From Rhododendron vialii (lineage: Eukaryota > Streptophyta > Magnoliopsida > Ericales > Ericaceae), in contig NC_080563.1 of assembly GCF_030253575.1 (NCBI RefSeq), positions 38,671,501 to 38,735,500 of the forward strand: a DNA stretch of 64,000 nt, written 5' to 3'. The notes below the pieces were generated by a model. It was not told the origin of the DNA. It ran no database searches and saw only the letters and a program-made list of their open reading frames with translations. The translations under genes were made by a program, and so were the position numbers. Below are positions 26,224 through 37,580 of the stretch, piece after piece; the stretch's first letter is position 1; every line of letters starts with the position of its first letter.

Positions 26224-26322
26224 AGCACTCCAAAATTTGATGGAGGGGCTCTAAAACGACGTCGTTTTGTGTATCAACACAGTTTAGTTTTAAAGCTCCT
26301 CCATCAATTTTTGGAGTGCCAA
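26224..26322. mobile_element. Small fold-back MITE
   Basis: GCACTCCAAAATTTGATGGA at the left pairs with the complement of the right end (TCCATCAATTTTTGGAGTGC), giving an imperfect stem of about 26 bp. The loop contains the palindrome AAAACGACGTCGTTTT. The total is about 100 bp and target duplications were not resolved. Confidence 0.65.
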
Positions 26323-26579
26323 CATCACAATCTAATAAATATTATCTATATGGAAATGATTATGCCGATTGATCATGTGAGTGCCCACAAGAGCATTTAA
26401 GCTGGTAATTGGTGAGAATCTGGATCCAATATAGCTGTAAATCCAAAAGAATAATATTTTCTTTTTCCAAAGCGTGTTTAGGGAAAAAAAATTGTAGAAA
26501 TAAGTATGCGTACGTCATCATAAGCAATTGATTTTATTTACCCATGTGTGAACATTTCTAAAATTGTGCATTCCGGTTT

Positions 26580-26786
26580 TTATTTTATTTTTTGGTGACC
26601 AAGAACCACTCCACAGGAGCGCCACTAATTGGACCCACCAGTACAGTGCAAACCTCCAGACAACTCAAAGCAACCACCACCCCGACCCACCAGGTAAATC
26701 GCGGTACCAGCCCTGGAGAGGAGTTGAACCCTGCCCACTTTTAGGCAAGGCTCTTCTCCTCCCGCTTGGGCAAGCCCAGGGGTGAT
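26580..26786 (-). mobile_element. tRNA-derived SINE, old
   Basis: On the minus strand it starts with tRNA-like sequence (AAGCGGGAGGAGAAGAGCC), has the B-box-like GGGTTCAACTCC, and ends in an A/T-rich tail. Imperfect target duplications flank it: TGTGCATTCCGGTTTT on the left and TGTACATTCTGATTTT on the right. Confidence 0.65.
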
Positions 26787-27478
26787 GTACATTCTGATTT
26801 TCTTAATTTTGTTTTGTATTATATAAGGGTTTTTTATTTATTTATTTATATAAGGGCTGTTGATTTTATAAGCTCAAACACATGTACAATCTGTAAGGAG
26901 CATCCCTGCAAAAACAGGGCACCTGAGACAGAACCTCAGGATACCACAAATTAAGGCCAAAGAAAACAACGAATCAAAACAGAAAGAAAGAAAACACTGT
27001 ACTGTATGTCCATTTACACTACCAGCTTGAACCAAAGATTCTACTCCGTACTTGACAGACCCCAGGTCCCCAGCTAGCTATTAGAAAATAAAATATGAAA
27101 AAAAGATTGATCGAGACAGAAAGCTCGGTTTCACGTTGATTTGGTTGATTATTTTTTTTTCGAAACACGTATTTGGTTTGGTTTGGTTTGACTTGATCCG
27201 TACATGATCGGTACCCATAGTATTACGCAGAGAAAAATGTCAATAAATATTGCTGGTTTTTTCTGCCAATTACTACTAATTTCGTTTCCATGATTTACAA
27301 CAGCCAATTGATGAATAAGGTTAGTTAAATGGTCAGAGCTTGTCTGCACAAATTTTTATATATATATTGAATTACAGCCTACATTTGGTGGAATGGGAAG
27401 GCGGACCATCTGAATTCTTTATGGTTTAATCTCGTACTAGGATTAGCTGTACAAACCATCCATGCATTCACAGTAATC

Positions 27479-27873
27479 GGGCACGTTTGATTATCGGATT
27501 ATTTATAGAAAAGAGTAAATAAGATGGGATTAAGGATGGAGATAGAGCGGACAAATGGGGCTTACGGGATAACAGATAGGATTATATGAATACTGGGATA
27601 AACATAGAATGAAGATGTTGGGGGATTATCTTTTGACCGTCGGATGAGGAGGGAGATAATCTTGAGAAGAGAAACTAGCTAACACCACCCTCTCCCCAGT
27701 GATTAATCCCCCACATGTATACTAAATGAACCAACAATCCCATCTTGTCCAGTCCAGTTCTTAATCCCGGATGTACACAAACACGGGACTAAAGAATAAT
27801 AGGAAATATGTGGGCTGTTGCGTTTTCCCTTAATACTAATGACACCCTTCCTAATCCTCCAATCAAACATGCT
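27479..27873. mobile_element. MITE with GTTTGATT-type terminal repeats
   Basis: The left end GGGCACGTTTGATTA pairs with the complement of the right end (CAATCAAACATGCTA). The body is non-coding with GGGATTA-type motifs. Superfamily uncertain, possibly PIF/Harbinger; target duplications not resolved. Confidence 0.6.
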
Positions 27874-28207
27874 AGCTTCAGTTTTTTTCAAAAATCGGGT
27901 TTCTGGGCCAGTTTACGCGTATCTCAACTAATTATGGGGCCCAATTTTACTATTCAGTTGCCGGAGATTAATCAAAGCTAGTGCAAAAGTTCCGTATGGA
28001 CTAACCTTAAAGGACTAGATAAAATCAGGACGTTCGAACTTGAGACCTTAGGAGAAAAACAAACAGAATAAATATAATCTATTATTCATGCATTGCACAC
28101 GACGTATGCTTGTTTAAATAGAAAAGGCAAGCAATCATCTTCCTTGCTAACAAATACTCCGTATAAGCTTGCATTCAGTGCCACTAAGCCACAAACCGAT
28201 CGAAGCA

Positions 28208-29386
28208 ATGTTCACTGTACTTTGGTGGTTAAATCTTCTGGCACACGCCGTAACTGCTGCCTCATCACAAGACAAGAACGTATTCCTGTTGGCCGGACAA
28301 AGCAACATGTCCGGTCAGGGAGGCGTAATCAACGGGACTTGGGATGGCGTCATCCCACCCGAATGCGCACCCAACCCGTCCATCCTCCGCCTGGCCGCAA
28401 ACCTCACGTGGGTTCCTGCAGCCGAGCCACTCCACAAGGACATCGACGTGAACGTTACGGTTGGGGTGGGGCCCGGAATGTCGTTTGCGAATTCGGTATT
28501 GGCCGATGACTCAAGCATCGACGTGGTGGGATTGGTGCCTTGTGCAGTCGGGGGGACCAAAATTAGCCAGTGGGCTCGGGGGACTTTTTTATATGACCAA
28601 TTGGTGAGCAGGGCTAGAGCCGCCGTGCAAGGCGGGGGGACGATCCAAGCGATGCTGTGGTATCAAGGGGAGAGTGATACGACGTTACTAGAGAACGCGG
28701 AGTTTTACATGGGGCGATTGGAGAAGTTTTTTCTCGATCTTAGATCTGATCTGCAGTCTCCTTCACTACTAATCATTCAGGTACGCTACCAAAACATTTG
28801 CACGGTTACTTTTACAATTTTGATAAGCAATGGCGAATTCAAAAATGTGAAACGGAGGGGTACTAATTCATCGTAATTAAGAATTTGTTCACACAATCAA
28901 ACAAAAATGAATAATGCTAAACTTCCCTATTACCAAATTAATGCAAGACTCTGTTTTGGTAGGTCCGGACCCACCTCATGTGAGTGAGTGAGTGAGTGCA
29001 AGTATTTTTGTGTGTATGGTTTTAAAACTTTGATGCACGACTTCCATCTCGATCCATTTTAGACTGACATTCGGTCCCTAGTTTATAGTGTTCGGACCAA
29101 CTTAGAAGTTGATCTTTTTTTTCTTTTTTTTTTGAACAGCAAAAACTGATCCTTTTTTTGTGGTTGTTTTTGGTAGGTGGCATTAGCACAAGCAGGACCT
29201 TTTCTTGAGATAGTGAGAGAAGCCCAGTTGGGATTAGACCTTGCAAATGTCAAATGTGTTGATGCCCAGGGATTGGAGTTGGAACCAGACCACTTGCATC
29301 TAACCACTGCAGCACAGGTTCAACTTGGGGAGATGTTGGCCGGTTCATTTCTCCAGAACCGGCCCGCCCCCCTCACAAATAATTAA
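28208..29386 (+). CDS. SASA-domain carbohydrate esterase, copy A
   Basis: Two exons, 28208-28780 and 29177-29386, encode 260 residues, close to Arabidopsis At4g34215, the structurally solved plant member of this CE6/SGNH family. Residues 1-20 form a hydrophobic secretion signal. The nucleophile block AGQSNMSG follows (Ser32), then an IDVVGLVPCAVGGT block, then LWYQGESDT. Exon 2 ends with the DHLHLTT block, giving Asp229 and His232 as the likely rest of the catalytic machinery. The family removes acetyl groups from sugars, probably on cell-wall polysaccharides; the substrate here is inferred. The 396-bp intron is phase 0 and contains GTGA repeats near 28981. The start was chosen by homology with the ATGTTCAC starts of C and D; an in-frame upstream ATG at 28169 is less likely. 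It is the most divergent array member. Confidence 0.93.
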
Positions 29387-29399
29387 TACGCCCAAGAGA

Positions 29400-29889
29400 T
29401 TTCGTAATTAAGTTGGTGACCTTCCCCACGAGCCCTTGGTTTCGTTCTTTGATTCTTCTAATCGAAAATTGCAATTTAAACTATATATATTTGAGGGAGT
29501 ACTTAATAATTCCGGGTTGGAGGGAACAAAATTGGTGAAGGGCGTGAAATGTGAAGAGTTTGTACAACAAAGTGATGGAGAATAATATCGTCCTTCTCTT
29601 TAAATTTCAAAATTATAGTCCTTTCTCTCTAGTTCATAATTAAAAGTCGGGTCTCTTTTTGAAGCGAAAAATAGAGTAGTAATTCTATCTACAATTCTAC
29701 AACAAAAAATTCACAGAAAATCAAAGATACCATCTAGTTATCAGCAAAAAGAAAAAGAAAAACTATTAGTTCTTTAAATTGGTTTGAAATTTTTTTAAAT
29801 CTATGCATAGAAGTACTTCATTTGTGATTGCTCGCGGATTGGAAGGACAAAATAGATAAAGCTTGTCAAATCAGAAGATTTTGTCCAGT
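29400..29889. other. Spacer after copy A
   Basis: AT-rich sequence following the stop codon. No gene or element ends were recognised before the SINE at 29907. Confidence 0.5.
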
Positions 29890-29906
29890 AAATTATGTCA
29901 AGAACT

Positions 29907-30094
29907 GACAACCACGGTTTAGTGCAGTTAGTCAGTTATTGCCTCCCCTTTGTGGAAGGTCTTGGGTTCCAGCCCCACAGAGGGCAGGCCCTTTAGGGGA
30001 CCAGGGCTATGGATAGCGTCTGGTCTCCCCGTGCTAACTCTAATACCCCCACTAATCCCCACTGATGTATATCGCCGTGGCAAAAAAAAAAAAA
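29907..30094 (+). mobile_element. tRNA-derived SINE with perfect target duplications
   Basis: Identical 17-bp flanks AAATTATGTCAAGAACT lie at 29890-29906 and 30095-30111. The body has an A-box-like TTTAGTGCAGTTAGTCAG, a B-box-like TTGGGTTCCAGCCCC about 40 bp later, and a poly(A) tail at the 3' end. The perfect duplication suggests a fairly recent insertion. Confidence 0.92.
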
Positions 30095-30130
30095 AAATTA
30101 TGTCAAGAACTCACGGTGGACAATGTCATC

Positions 30131-30312
30131 TTTCACTTAAATTCCAAATTGCATTTGTTTCTCTACACTGCCGGCGGGAGAAAGACCCAAGGTGTTTGGC
30201 CAAGTGTGTATGGGGAATCTTTTTCACTTAAATTCCAAATTGCATTTGTTTCTCTACACTGCCGGCGGGAGAAAGACCCAAGGTGTTTGGCCAAGTGTGT
30301 ATGGGGAATCTT
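30131..30312. repeat. Perfect 91-bp tandem duplication
   Basis: Copies at 30131-30221 and 30222-30312 are identical by eye, starting TTTCACTTAAATTCC and ending GGGGAATCTT. No divergence means it is recent, or an assembly artefact. Confidence 0.92.
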
Positions 30313-30361
30313 TGAAGTGTTTGTACTCACGGAGATAGCATGTTCAAACAATTTTAAATAC

Positions 30362-32330
30362 CCTCTTTGTCAATATAGATAAGGAGGGTAAAATTGTCAT
30401 CTTTTGATGTACTAGTAATTTTGCAGTTAAACTAATTTGGTTAGAAAGTAGGTTAGACAATCTTCCCAACGGTTCAAACCTCGTGCAAGTCGGACTTCAG
30501 GAGCACCCGTGGCAAGCAAAATTGCAAAGTTTGATCCGTTTTGAGATTTTGAGGATGAGCCCGAGGCACGATGACATGCACCTAGGGCGCTTGGAATTGC
30601 ACCTGAGGCGCATTAAAACTCCACAAAAGCAATTTGGTGGGTTTATTGTGGATACTCCTGAACTTAGATTTTCATAAGGTAGGAAACGTTAAAAAACTTG
30701 TTGGGTCTACTTTCTAACTCAAGTAATTTTAATATAGAATTATTTGTACATCAAAAGATATCATCAATCTACACTCAGATGGTCGAAAAGTTTGATAAAA
30801 AGCTCACATCTCTCTCATTTTAAATTGGATAAAGACCATTATATATTGATAAAAACAATTTTCAAAGTACTAAAATATGGTGGAGTTCAATCATAAAAAT
30901 AATAATGTTTAGTTTATAAAAAGTGGGTAGTAATCATACTATTACAAAGATTATCAGATCACCACTACTCTTCCACCACCAACATTTTCATCGTAACACG
31001 ATCCCTCCACCACCATCCCTTCACCACCTAAGCAAACATCACTTCACCACCACTACCACCGCACTTCCAGTCTTCCACTATACTATCACCATTGCACCGC
31101 ACCTCAACCTTACCACCTCTGCATTCATTTAACCACTTCCAAAAACACCACTTCTTCACCGCCACAACTATTACACCTCCCCGTCCAGCTCCACCACAAC
31201 TAATTCATCGTCACTTACACTTTTTTTCCCCACAATTGAACATAAGTGAATAATCAAAGGAGCGGAAGGACATGAAAACGTGTTTTAACCTTAGTGGCTC
31301 CGACTATTTTTGAGCTTGTCTAATTTCGACAAACCTTTTATAAACCAAAATCTAATATTTTATGATTCATTCTCACCATTTTTTAATATTTTGAATTCCC
31401 CTCTTTATTGATATAAAATAGGTTTCCATCCGGTCTAAAGTTAGTGCGAATCAAGAATTTTCCAAAAATAATTTGTTTTTCGACCTATTGAGGGTAAAAT
31501 TGTCATATTTTTTTAATGTATATGTAATTTTGGAGTCAAAATAATTTAGTTCGAAAGTAGGCAAGACAAGCTCTCTAACTGTTCAAACTACGTGCAAATC
31601 AGAGTTCGAAATAGCCCGTGGCAAGACCGTAAAGTTTGATGGGTTTTGAGATTTCAAGCATGTGCCCGGGGCGCAATGTTAGGCGCCTGGGGCGCAGGGA
31701 GTTGCTCCTGGGCACATTAAAATTCTACAATTGCTCAAACTTTGCGGGTTTATTTCGAACACTTCCGAACTCTATTTTTTGCAAGGTTGGAATCGTTAAA
31801 AAGCTTGTTAAGTCTACTTTCTAACTCAAGTAATTAGAATTATTTGTATATCAAAAGATATCACCAATTTACACTCAGAGGGTCGAAAAGTAAATCATTT
31901 CAGTAAAAAACTTTTTAAATTGGATAAAAACCTGTTATATATCGATAAAAACAATTTTCAAAGTACTAAAATATGATGGGATTTAAATTTAGTTTATGAA
32001 AAGTGGGCAGTAAACTTACTACTTCAAAGAGTATCGAAGCACCACTTCCCTTTCACCACCAACATTTTCACCATAACATGACCCCTCCACCACCATCCAT
32101 TCACCACCAACACAAACATCACTTCACCATGCCACTACCACCGCACTTCCACTTTGCTATCACCATTGGCACCGCAGCTCAACCTTCGCATTCATTTAAC
32201 CACCAGCACAAACATGCACCATGCACCACTTCACCCCCACAACTATCACACCTTCACGTCCAACTCCACCACGACAAGTAGTTCATTGTCACTTGGACTT
32301 TTTTCCCACTATCGAACATAAGTGAATAAT
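30362..32330. repeat. Diverged segmental duplication, about 0.9 kb units
   Basis: Segments 30362-31260 and 31485-32330 align end to end: GGGTAAAATTGTCAT, a GGGCGC-rich middle, CTACTTTCTAACTCAAGTAA, and a CACCACCAACATTTTCA block, both finishing with AACATAAGTGAATAAT. The second runs directly into the relic of esterase copy B. No coding content was seen; the CCACCA-rich parts give long chance frames. Confidence 0.82.
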
Positions 32331-32494
32331 ACTAAAGTCATACTTTGCTATTTGCAAACGCAAGACTCTATTTTGGTGGGACTCTACCCATCTAATGTGA
32401 GTGAGTGTAAATATTTATGTGTGTATGATTTTAAAACTTTCAATTTAAGATCGGTCCACATATGGCAGTGTTCTCATATGAATGCAAGAACTAT

Positions 32495-32870
32495 GGCTCC
32501 GTTTGTTTGAGCGTAAAATATTTTTTCGTAAAATATTTTATCCATTTTCGATGTTACAATGACTTGCGGCGGAAATATCCGTGAGTCATTTTACGTTGTT
32601 CACTGAAAACTCTAAAGCTCTCTGTACTTTTTGTTTCTCGGGCAGACCACAGGTCAACAGGAGATAAAAGTCTCTGATTCCTTTGTAATCCCACAATTGA
32701 AATTACAAATTTTTCCTTTGCCATCCCAAGAATACCAAGACAACCCATGTCTAGAAAAATATTTTGTTGCCAAGAATTATTTTCAATTACCAACCAAACA
32801 CCGTAAAATAAAAACAAAAATTTTCTTTTTCACTGATATCATTTTACCTACATGTCACATATCCCACTGC
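32495..32870. mobile_element. Tourist-like MITE, one end, inside copy B
   Basis: It begins GGCTCCGTTTGTTTGAGCGT, matching the left end of the complete Tourist at 52204, and also contains AACCAAACACCGTAAAATAAA-type sequence found near that element's right half. The right terminus is missing or degraded. Confidence 0.6.
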
Positions 32871-32949
32871 TTTTAAAAAAAAAGTTGCATATCCCACGTT
32901 ATTAACGTTTGGTGCGTAGTATTTGATTCTGTTCTTTCGTAGTTTAAAG

Positions 32950-33090
32950 TGTTAGAATCAAGCACTTACCATCTTACCCAAACCCGCAAGTAGTGGTAAA
33001 GACGCAACTTTATTTCATTGTACTAAAGCGTAGCAGACCCCAAGTGCCATGGTTCGACCCGCGTAGGCAAGATGCTAGCCCGCGACCAAC
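32950..33090. repeat. Copy of the 9062-9215 dispersed repeat
   Basis: Shares AGCACTTACCATCTTACC-like, GCAACTTTATTTC and GTTCGACCCGCGTAG-like blocks with the copy near 9.1 kb, in the same orientation. Confidence 0.75.
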
Positions 33091-33378
33091 ATAAAGTGTT
33101 CGGACCAACTTACTCAGAAACTGATCCTTTTTTTACGGTTGTTATTGGTAGGTGGCATTAGCACAAGCAGGACGTTTTCTTGAGATAGTGAGAGAAGTTC
33201 AGTTGGGCTTGACCATCAAAATGTGAAATGTGTTGATGCCAAGGGATTGGAGCCGGAACCAGACAACTTGCATCTAACCACTCCAGCACAGCTTCAACTC
33301 GGGGAGATGTTGGCCGGTTCATTCCCTCAGAACTGATCCGGCTCCCTCGAAAGCAATTTAATGCCCCCAAACAATTTC

Positions 33379-33565
33379 GGCTCTGTTTGGAACTCAGGGA
33401 AAAGAAAGGAAAATTAAAGAATTTTCCCTCCTATTGTTTGGTTGTAAAGAAAGAAAGAAGAAAATAAAGATTTTGAGTGTAGTGAATAGTAAATTTTTCT
33501 CCCATTTTTCTTCTCTTTTATTTTCCTTTCCTTTCTTTTCCTTTCCCTAAGTTCCAAACAGAGCC
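33379..33565. mobile_element. Tourist-like MITE
   Basis: Termini GGCTCTGTTTGGAACT and AGTTCCAAACAGAGCC-like are inverted repeats extended by purine/pyrimidine-complementary arms. A 3-bp TTC flanks both sides. Length is 187 bp, non-coding. The 3-bp duplication fits PIF/Harbinger-type elements, although the usual target is TWA. Confidence 0.78.
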
Positions 33566-33569
33566 TTCG

Positions 33570-34029
33570 TAATTGCATTCGTGACCTTCTCCACCAGCTC
33601 CTGTTTGATTTTAATTAGCGCCGCGACTCTTGGCACTGCCCTGTTTATTCTCTGGAAAATAACTCCAAGATAGAGACGCTTAGGAAAAAAAACAGAGTCC
33701 ACCAAAAACATGAAATTATTCTTTAATACTGTTCACTAAAGTGGGGACAATGGAAATTGACGACTACCTCAGTGCTCCATTTGAGGATTTTAGGAGCTGC
33801 TTGATGGGATCAGCTGTCATCTCTACCTCTGTCATTTTTATTTTCTTTTTTTGACAATTATGCTTCGTTTGGATGAATATTGATACGATATCTACTTCCT
33901 TTTTTATACGGATTTTAAACATATCTAATTTTATAAAATTTCACAGCTTAGATCGTCAAATAAATCCCTTAATTACGAGTCTCATTTTGCACCACACTAG
34001 GGGTCGCATCATTTTATTTTTTTGGAAGG
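33570..34029. other. Spacer between copy B and the hAT end
   Basis: AT-rich sequence with no supported gene or clear element end. Confidence 0.4.
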
Positions 34030-34163
34030 GAATCCGTGAACAAAACCGGATCGAACCGTGAGATTTTTTATTAGGATTGGATTGCATTTTCTAAAAACCG
34101 TAAGATACGGATTAAGATTGGATTCATACGAATCCGATCCAATCCGGACCGTGGACAGCCCTA
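34030..34163. mobile_element. hAT-type MITE end, same family as 45315-46069
   Basis: It carries ACCGGATCGAACCG and ends GGACCGTGGACAGCCCTA, like the right end of the 45315 element (GGACCGCGAGCAGCCCTA). The left boundary is uncertain, possibly TAGGGGTCGCAT near 33999. Confidence 0.5.
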
Positions 34164-34422
34164 GCCACATAAGAAGACTCTGATCACGTAGATGGCCTGT
34201 CATGAGGGTGCTCCACATTTAGAGGAGGTTATTCGGTGCTCTTGGAGGCTTGGAGCATTGTTCGCACCATTCATAGTGTCCAATGTCATTTCGTCCCTTA
34301 AATTAACAACACAAAGTACATGGTCCTAACAAGATACACCAATCACATAACATTTGGCTCCAGATTAGTCCACGACCATTCAATAATTTTTCCCCACATT
34401 GGGCCAACATGCGCGAGAAAAT

Positions 34423-34602
34423 TTTTAACGCAACGGTTATTCGTAACGCTCTCTCACATTTTTTAACGCAACGGTTATTCGTAACGCTCTCTCACATTTG
34501 CATCGAAGATTTTTTCTGACTGTGTGACGAAGTAAAATTTCCATTCATATAGAATCTTTCTCCTTTCCTTTTCCATTCATATAGAATCTATCTCCTTTCC
34601 TT
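34423..34602 (+). promoter_or_regulatory. Promoter of copy C with two duplicated blocks
   Basis: A perfect 38-bp direct repeat lies at 34423-34460 and 34461-34498, each with CAACGGTTATTCGTAACG. A 32-bp repeat with one mismatch follows (34539-34570, 34571-34602), each with CCATTCATATAGAATCT. A TATA-like AAATATAAG lies at about 34605-34613, about 100 bp before the ATG. AACGG is the core bound by several MYB factors; a regulatory role here is inferred only. Confidence 0.6.
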
Positions 34603-34709
34603 TTAAATATAAGTATGCGTGTATTAAAAGATACGACATCACTCAACTACTCGTTCCATTCAACTATCCTTGCATTGAGAGGAAGAAAAAAAAATCAAAG
34701 AACAAAGCC

Positions 34710-36789
34710 ATGTTCACATTTCTGTCGTTAATCCTTCTGGCTCACGCCATATCCCCTGCCTCCTCGCAAGGAAAAAACATATTCCTGTTGGCCGGGCAAA
34801 GCAACATGTCCGGCCGCGGAGGCGTGACCAACGGCACCTGGGACGGCTTCGTCCCGCCCGAATGTGGCCCCAATCCGTCGGTACTCCGCCTAGCCGCAAA
34901 CCTCACGTGGGTTCCCGCGGCCGAGCCGCTCCACAAGGACATCGACGTGAACGTAACGGCCGGGGTGGGGCCGGGAATGTCGTTTGCCAATGCGCTGCTG
35001 GCCTACGACCCCAGCCTCGGCGTGGTGGGATTGGTGCCTTGCGCAATCGGCGGGACCAAGATCAGGCAGTGGGTACGGGGGAGTTTTTTGTACGACCAGC
35101 TGGTGAGGAGGGCTGACGCCGCCGCGCGAGGCGGAGGGAAGATCCAGGCGATGCTGTGGTATCAAGGGGAGAGTGATACGGTGGATGAAGATGATGCGGA
35201 GTCGTATAAGGGGAGATTGGAGAAGTTTTTTGAGGATCTTAGATCTGATTTGCTGTCTCCTTCATTACCAATAATTCAGGTACACTGCCACTATTTCGGC
35301 TACTCGCCTTTTTTAGTGCTTCCCAAAATAATTTCGGCTATTTTTTTTTTCCCCGACGGTTAAGGATATTCGAGCCAGCTTACGCACACTTTGAATATTA
35401 CCCTTCCCGATCTGGTTAAAGGCATAAATCATTCACGACAGAACTAAGAAAATTCACAAGAGATTTATCTCTTGCGACCTAGCCCTCAAGTGATTGTTAT
35501 GTTTTAAACTCAGAATGTCTTAATTTAAACCTCATATGTATTGCCAGCTACCTCTTGGGTTATTTCGGCTACTTTACACTCTTGATTACTCGTGATGTTT
35601 TCATAGTTGAATCTTTTTAGTTCCCTTTTTAAATGGAAAATAATTATTTTCTGGTATATGTGGGGCACTTAAAACATAGACACATGGGGTAGGTATGGGA
35701 AAAATTATTTGTTAGTGTTAAACTATCAATCAGTGGCGTTATTGAAAATTATTTGAAATTTTTCCATAAACAACCTACATTCAAAAAATTATATGTAGGC
35801 ATTTGCCAGGTTTGTTTTTGTTTTTGTTTTTGTTTTTTTGAATATTTAAAACTCGCTTGGAAGAGTTACCCAAGAACATGTGTAGAAGTTTGAAATTTAA
35901 GGACATTTTTTTAACAGACAAACTCTTGCATGCGGAGGTTTATCAAGTAATCGGGTGTGTGCAAGACTGCAAACAAACCGAGCCGCAGGCGACCACCACG
36001 AGGCCTGGCTTGTTAATGGCATGAGTCAGTTTGACCCGTTAAATAATCAAGCCGAGCTCAAGCTCGAATTTTAATTAAGCTCGTGTAGTAAACAATCCAA
36101 GCTTCAAAAAACTCGGCTCCTTGTTAGAGGCTCGACTCGTCTACAAAGAAGTTAACAAGCCTATCTCAAGCTCGAGTTTTAGGCTTGTATGCACCCCTCG
36201 ATAACTGTCACTTTACGTATACGTCATCTAATGCCGAGGTATGGACGGAACTATGCATTAGCAAGTGAGGTCATTTAAAAAAACTTGCTAGAGGTGCTAT
36301 AATTTTAGTGTTATTTTCACGTTTTTGAAATTCTAATTTTTTGCCTTGTGTCATAACGAAGTGTACATGGCTCTAAGTAATTGACAATGATGACCACACC
36401 ACCGACAAATTCTGACTCTGTCCCTGTCTAAGGAATGAGTCGACCTGCGAGCTTAGGAAAAAAAAAAAAACACTGTTGTTTGTATCAGGTTATTCAAATT
36501 GACCATGGTATAGACTTATAGTTGTTTTTGGTAGGTGGCAATAGCATCAGCTCAAGGCCCTTTTATGGAGAAAGTGAGAGAAGCTCAATTGAGATTAGAT
36601 CTTGCAAATGTCAAATGTGTTGATGCCAAGGGATTAGAGCTTGGACTGGACCATTTGCACCTGACCACTTCAGCAGAGGTTAAACTCGGGAAGATGTTGG
36701 CCGATTCATTCCTCCGGACCCGGCCCAGACCCCTCAAGAATAATGCCCCCTCCAGATTTCCTAATTACGTTGGAGGCCTTCTCCACTAG
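34710..36789 (+). CDS. SASA-domain carbohydrate esterase, copy C
   Basis: Exons 34710-35279 and 36535-36789 encode 274 residues. A signal peptide covers about residues 1-19. The family blocks AGQSNMSG (Ser31), GVVGLVPCAIGGT and LWYQGESDT are in exon 1; DHLHLTT (Asp229, His232) is in exon 2. The C-terminus is longer than in A or E-G, ending in a basic RTRPRPLKNN-type tail and PNYVGGLLH. The 1255-bp intron is phase 0 and contains an AGCTCG-type hAT derivative. Exon 1 is GC-rich against AT-rich surroundings. The closest relative in the window is D, and the shared hAT-type insertion in both introns shows they come from one duplication. Likely role: secreted deacetylation of wall sugars, by family analogy. 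Confidence 0.93.
35950..36205. mobile_element. AGCTCG-rich hAT-type derivative in the copy C intron
   Basis: The text GCCGAGCTCAAGCTCG and AGCTCGAGTTTTAGGCTTGT, with GTGTGTGCAAG and GTATGCACCCC near the ends, resembles plant hAT derivatives. The same element lies at the matching place in D (39195-39402), so it predates the C/D duplication. Confidence 0.6.
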
Positions 36790-37544
36790 CCGGCCCCCAT
36801 CCCCAGTTTAGTTCTTTGATTGTTATTTTTTTTAAATAGTAAAAATTCATCAATAATAATAAGGTTACAACGCACTCTGAGCAGCTATTATAACAACAAG
36901 AGTGAATTAAGGCCTTGTGCAAATCGACTACACGGTAATAACAAAAGGAAACATGACGAAAAACAAAGGATACTCTGTGTCGAATGTTCGAATGTAAAAT
37001 CTAGATAAACAGTTGTAATAGTGGTTCCACTAACGACGAGCTTTTCAACAAAAATCAACCGATAACCATTTGATTATTATGTAGTTAAAAAACATACAAG
37101 CTTCCAAGCCCAACTTGGCTTTCAATCCAACTAGTCAGCCTTGGTCACCACTAAAATCTTAGCACTAAAATCTTTCACGCTTGTAACATGGCATGTGGAA
37201 ATTTAGGAAATCCTTATCACATCCAAGCCATCATTATTGGCTTATCCAAACGTGAACCAAAGAGAATATATTTTCGGAAGATACCGAGTAAATAGGTTTA
37301 CGGAGCTCAATCGTGTGAGTTCAAAGTGTTTTTGAACGGTCTGAATTGAAAATTAATTTTAACCGTTAAAAAAATAACTTTTATCGGTCAAAATTGAAAA
37401 GCAATCTCAACTAGTAATTGCAAAAATGGACAAATGTGATTCCACAAATCTGCAAAAAACTTGTTCACGGCTCCATGTGAATAAGTTTATCTCGTGAACC
37501 AAATAACAGCATGAGTTAACTGCTCACCCCCATTCAGCTACTCA
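36790..37544. other. Spacer between copies C and D
   Basis: The first part (about 36825-37070) is also found after copy D (about 40030-40290), so it belongs to the C/D duplicated unit. No gene was seen. Confidence 0.6.
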
Positions 37545-37580
37545 TTGAGGGGAGGAAAAAGCAAAGAAAGAACGAAAGCA

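Larger units (their letters stand above)
32326..33370 (+). pseudogene. Esterase pseudogene copy B, exon 1 missing
   Basis: The 5' part (32326-32470) matches the intron of copy A (shared GCAAGACTCT and GTGTGTATG blocks). The exon 2 equivalent is at 33152-33336, closest to copy A. Exon 1 with the GQSNM block is absent. Within exon 2 a one-base loss after GTTGGGC shifts the frame, and TGA occurs at 33334. A Tourist-like MITE and a dispersed repeat (32951-33090) have entered the intron relic. Its place between A and C shows the array once had another A-type gene here. Confidence 0.85.

Noticed and set aside
28981-29000. GTGA repeats in the copy A intron as a regulatory element
   Set aside because: A short simple repeat; a related stretch occurs in the pseudogene B relic and nothing suggests function.
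29950-30382. Open frames of 93-105 codons after copy A
   Set aside because: They consist of the SINE and the 91-bp tandem duplication read through.
32003-32281. 92-codon frame rich in His and Pro
   Set aside because: It comes from a CCACCA-rich low-complexity stretch within a duplicated non-coding segment.
34714-35165. Long reverse-strand open frames over esterase exon 1 (also at 37585-38045, 42621-43034, 47287-47700 and 50290-50703)
   Set aside because: They mirror the GC-rich, codon-biased sense exon and have no family motifs or own promoters; they are shadows of the real genes.
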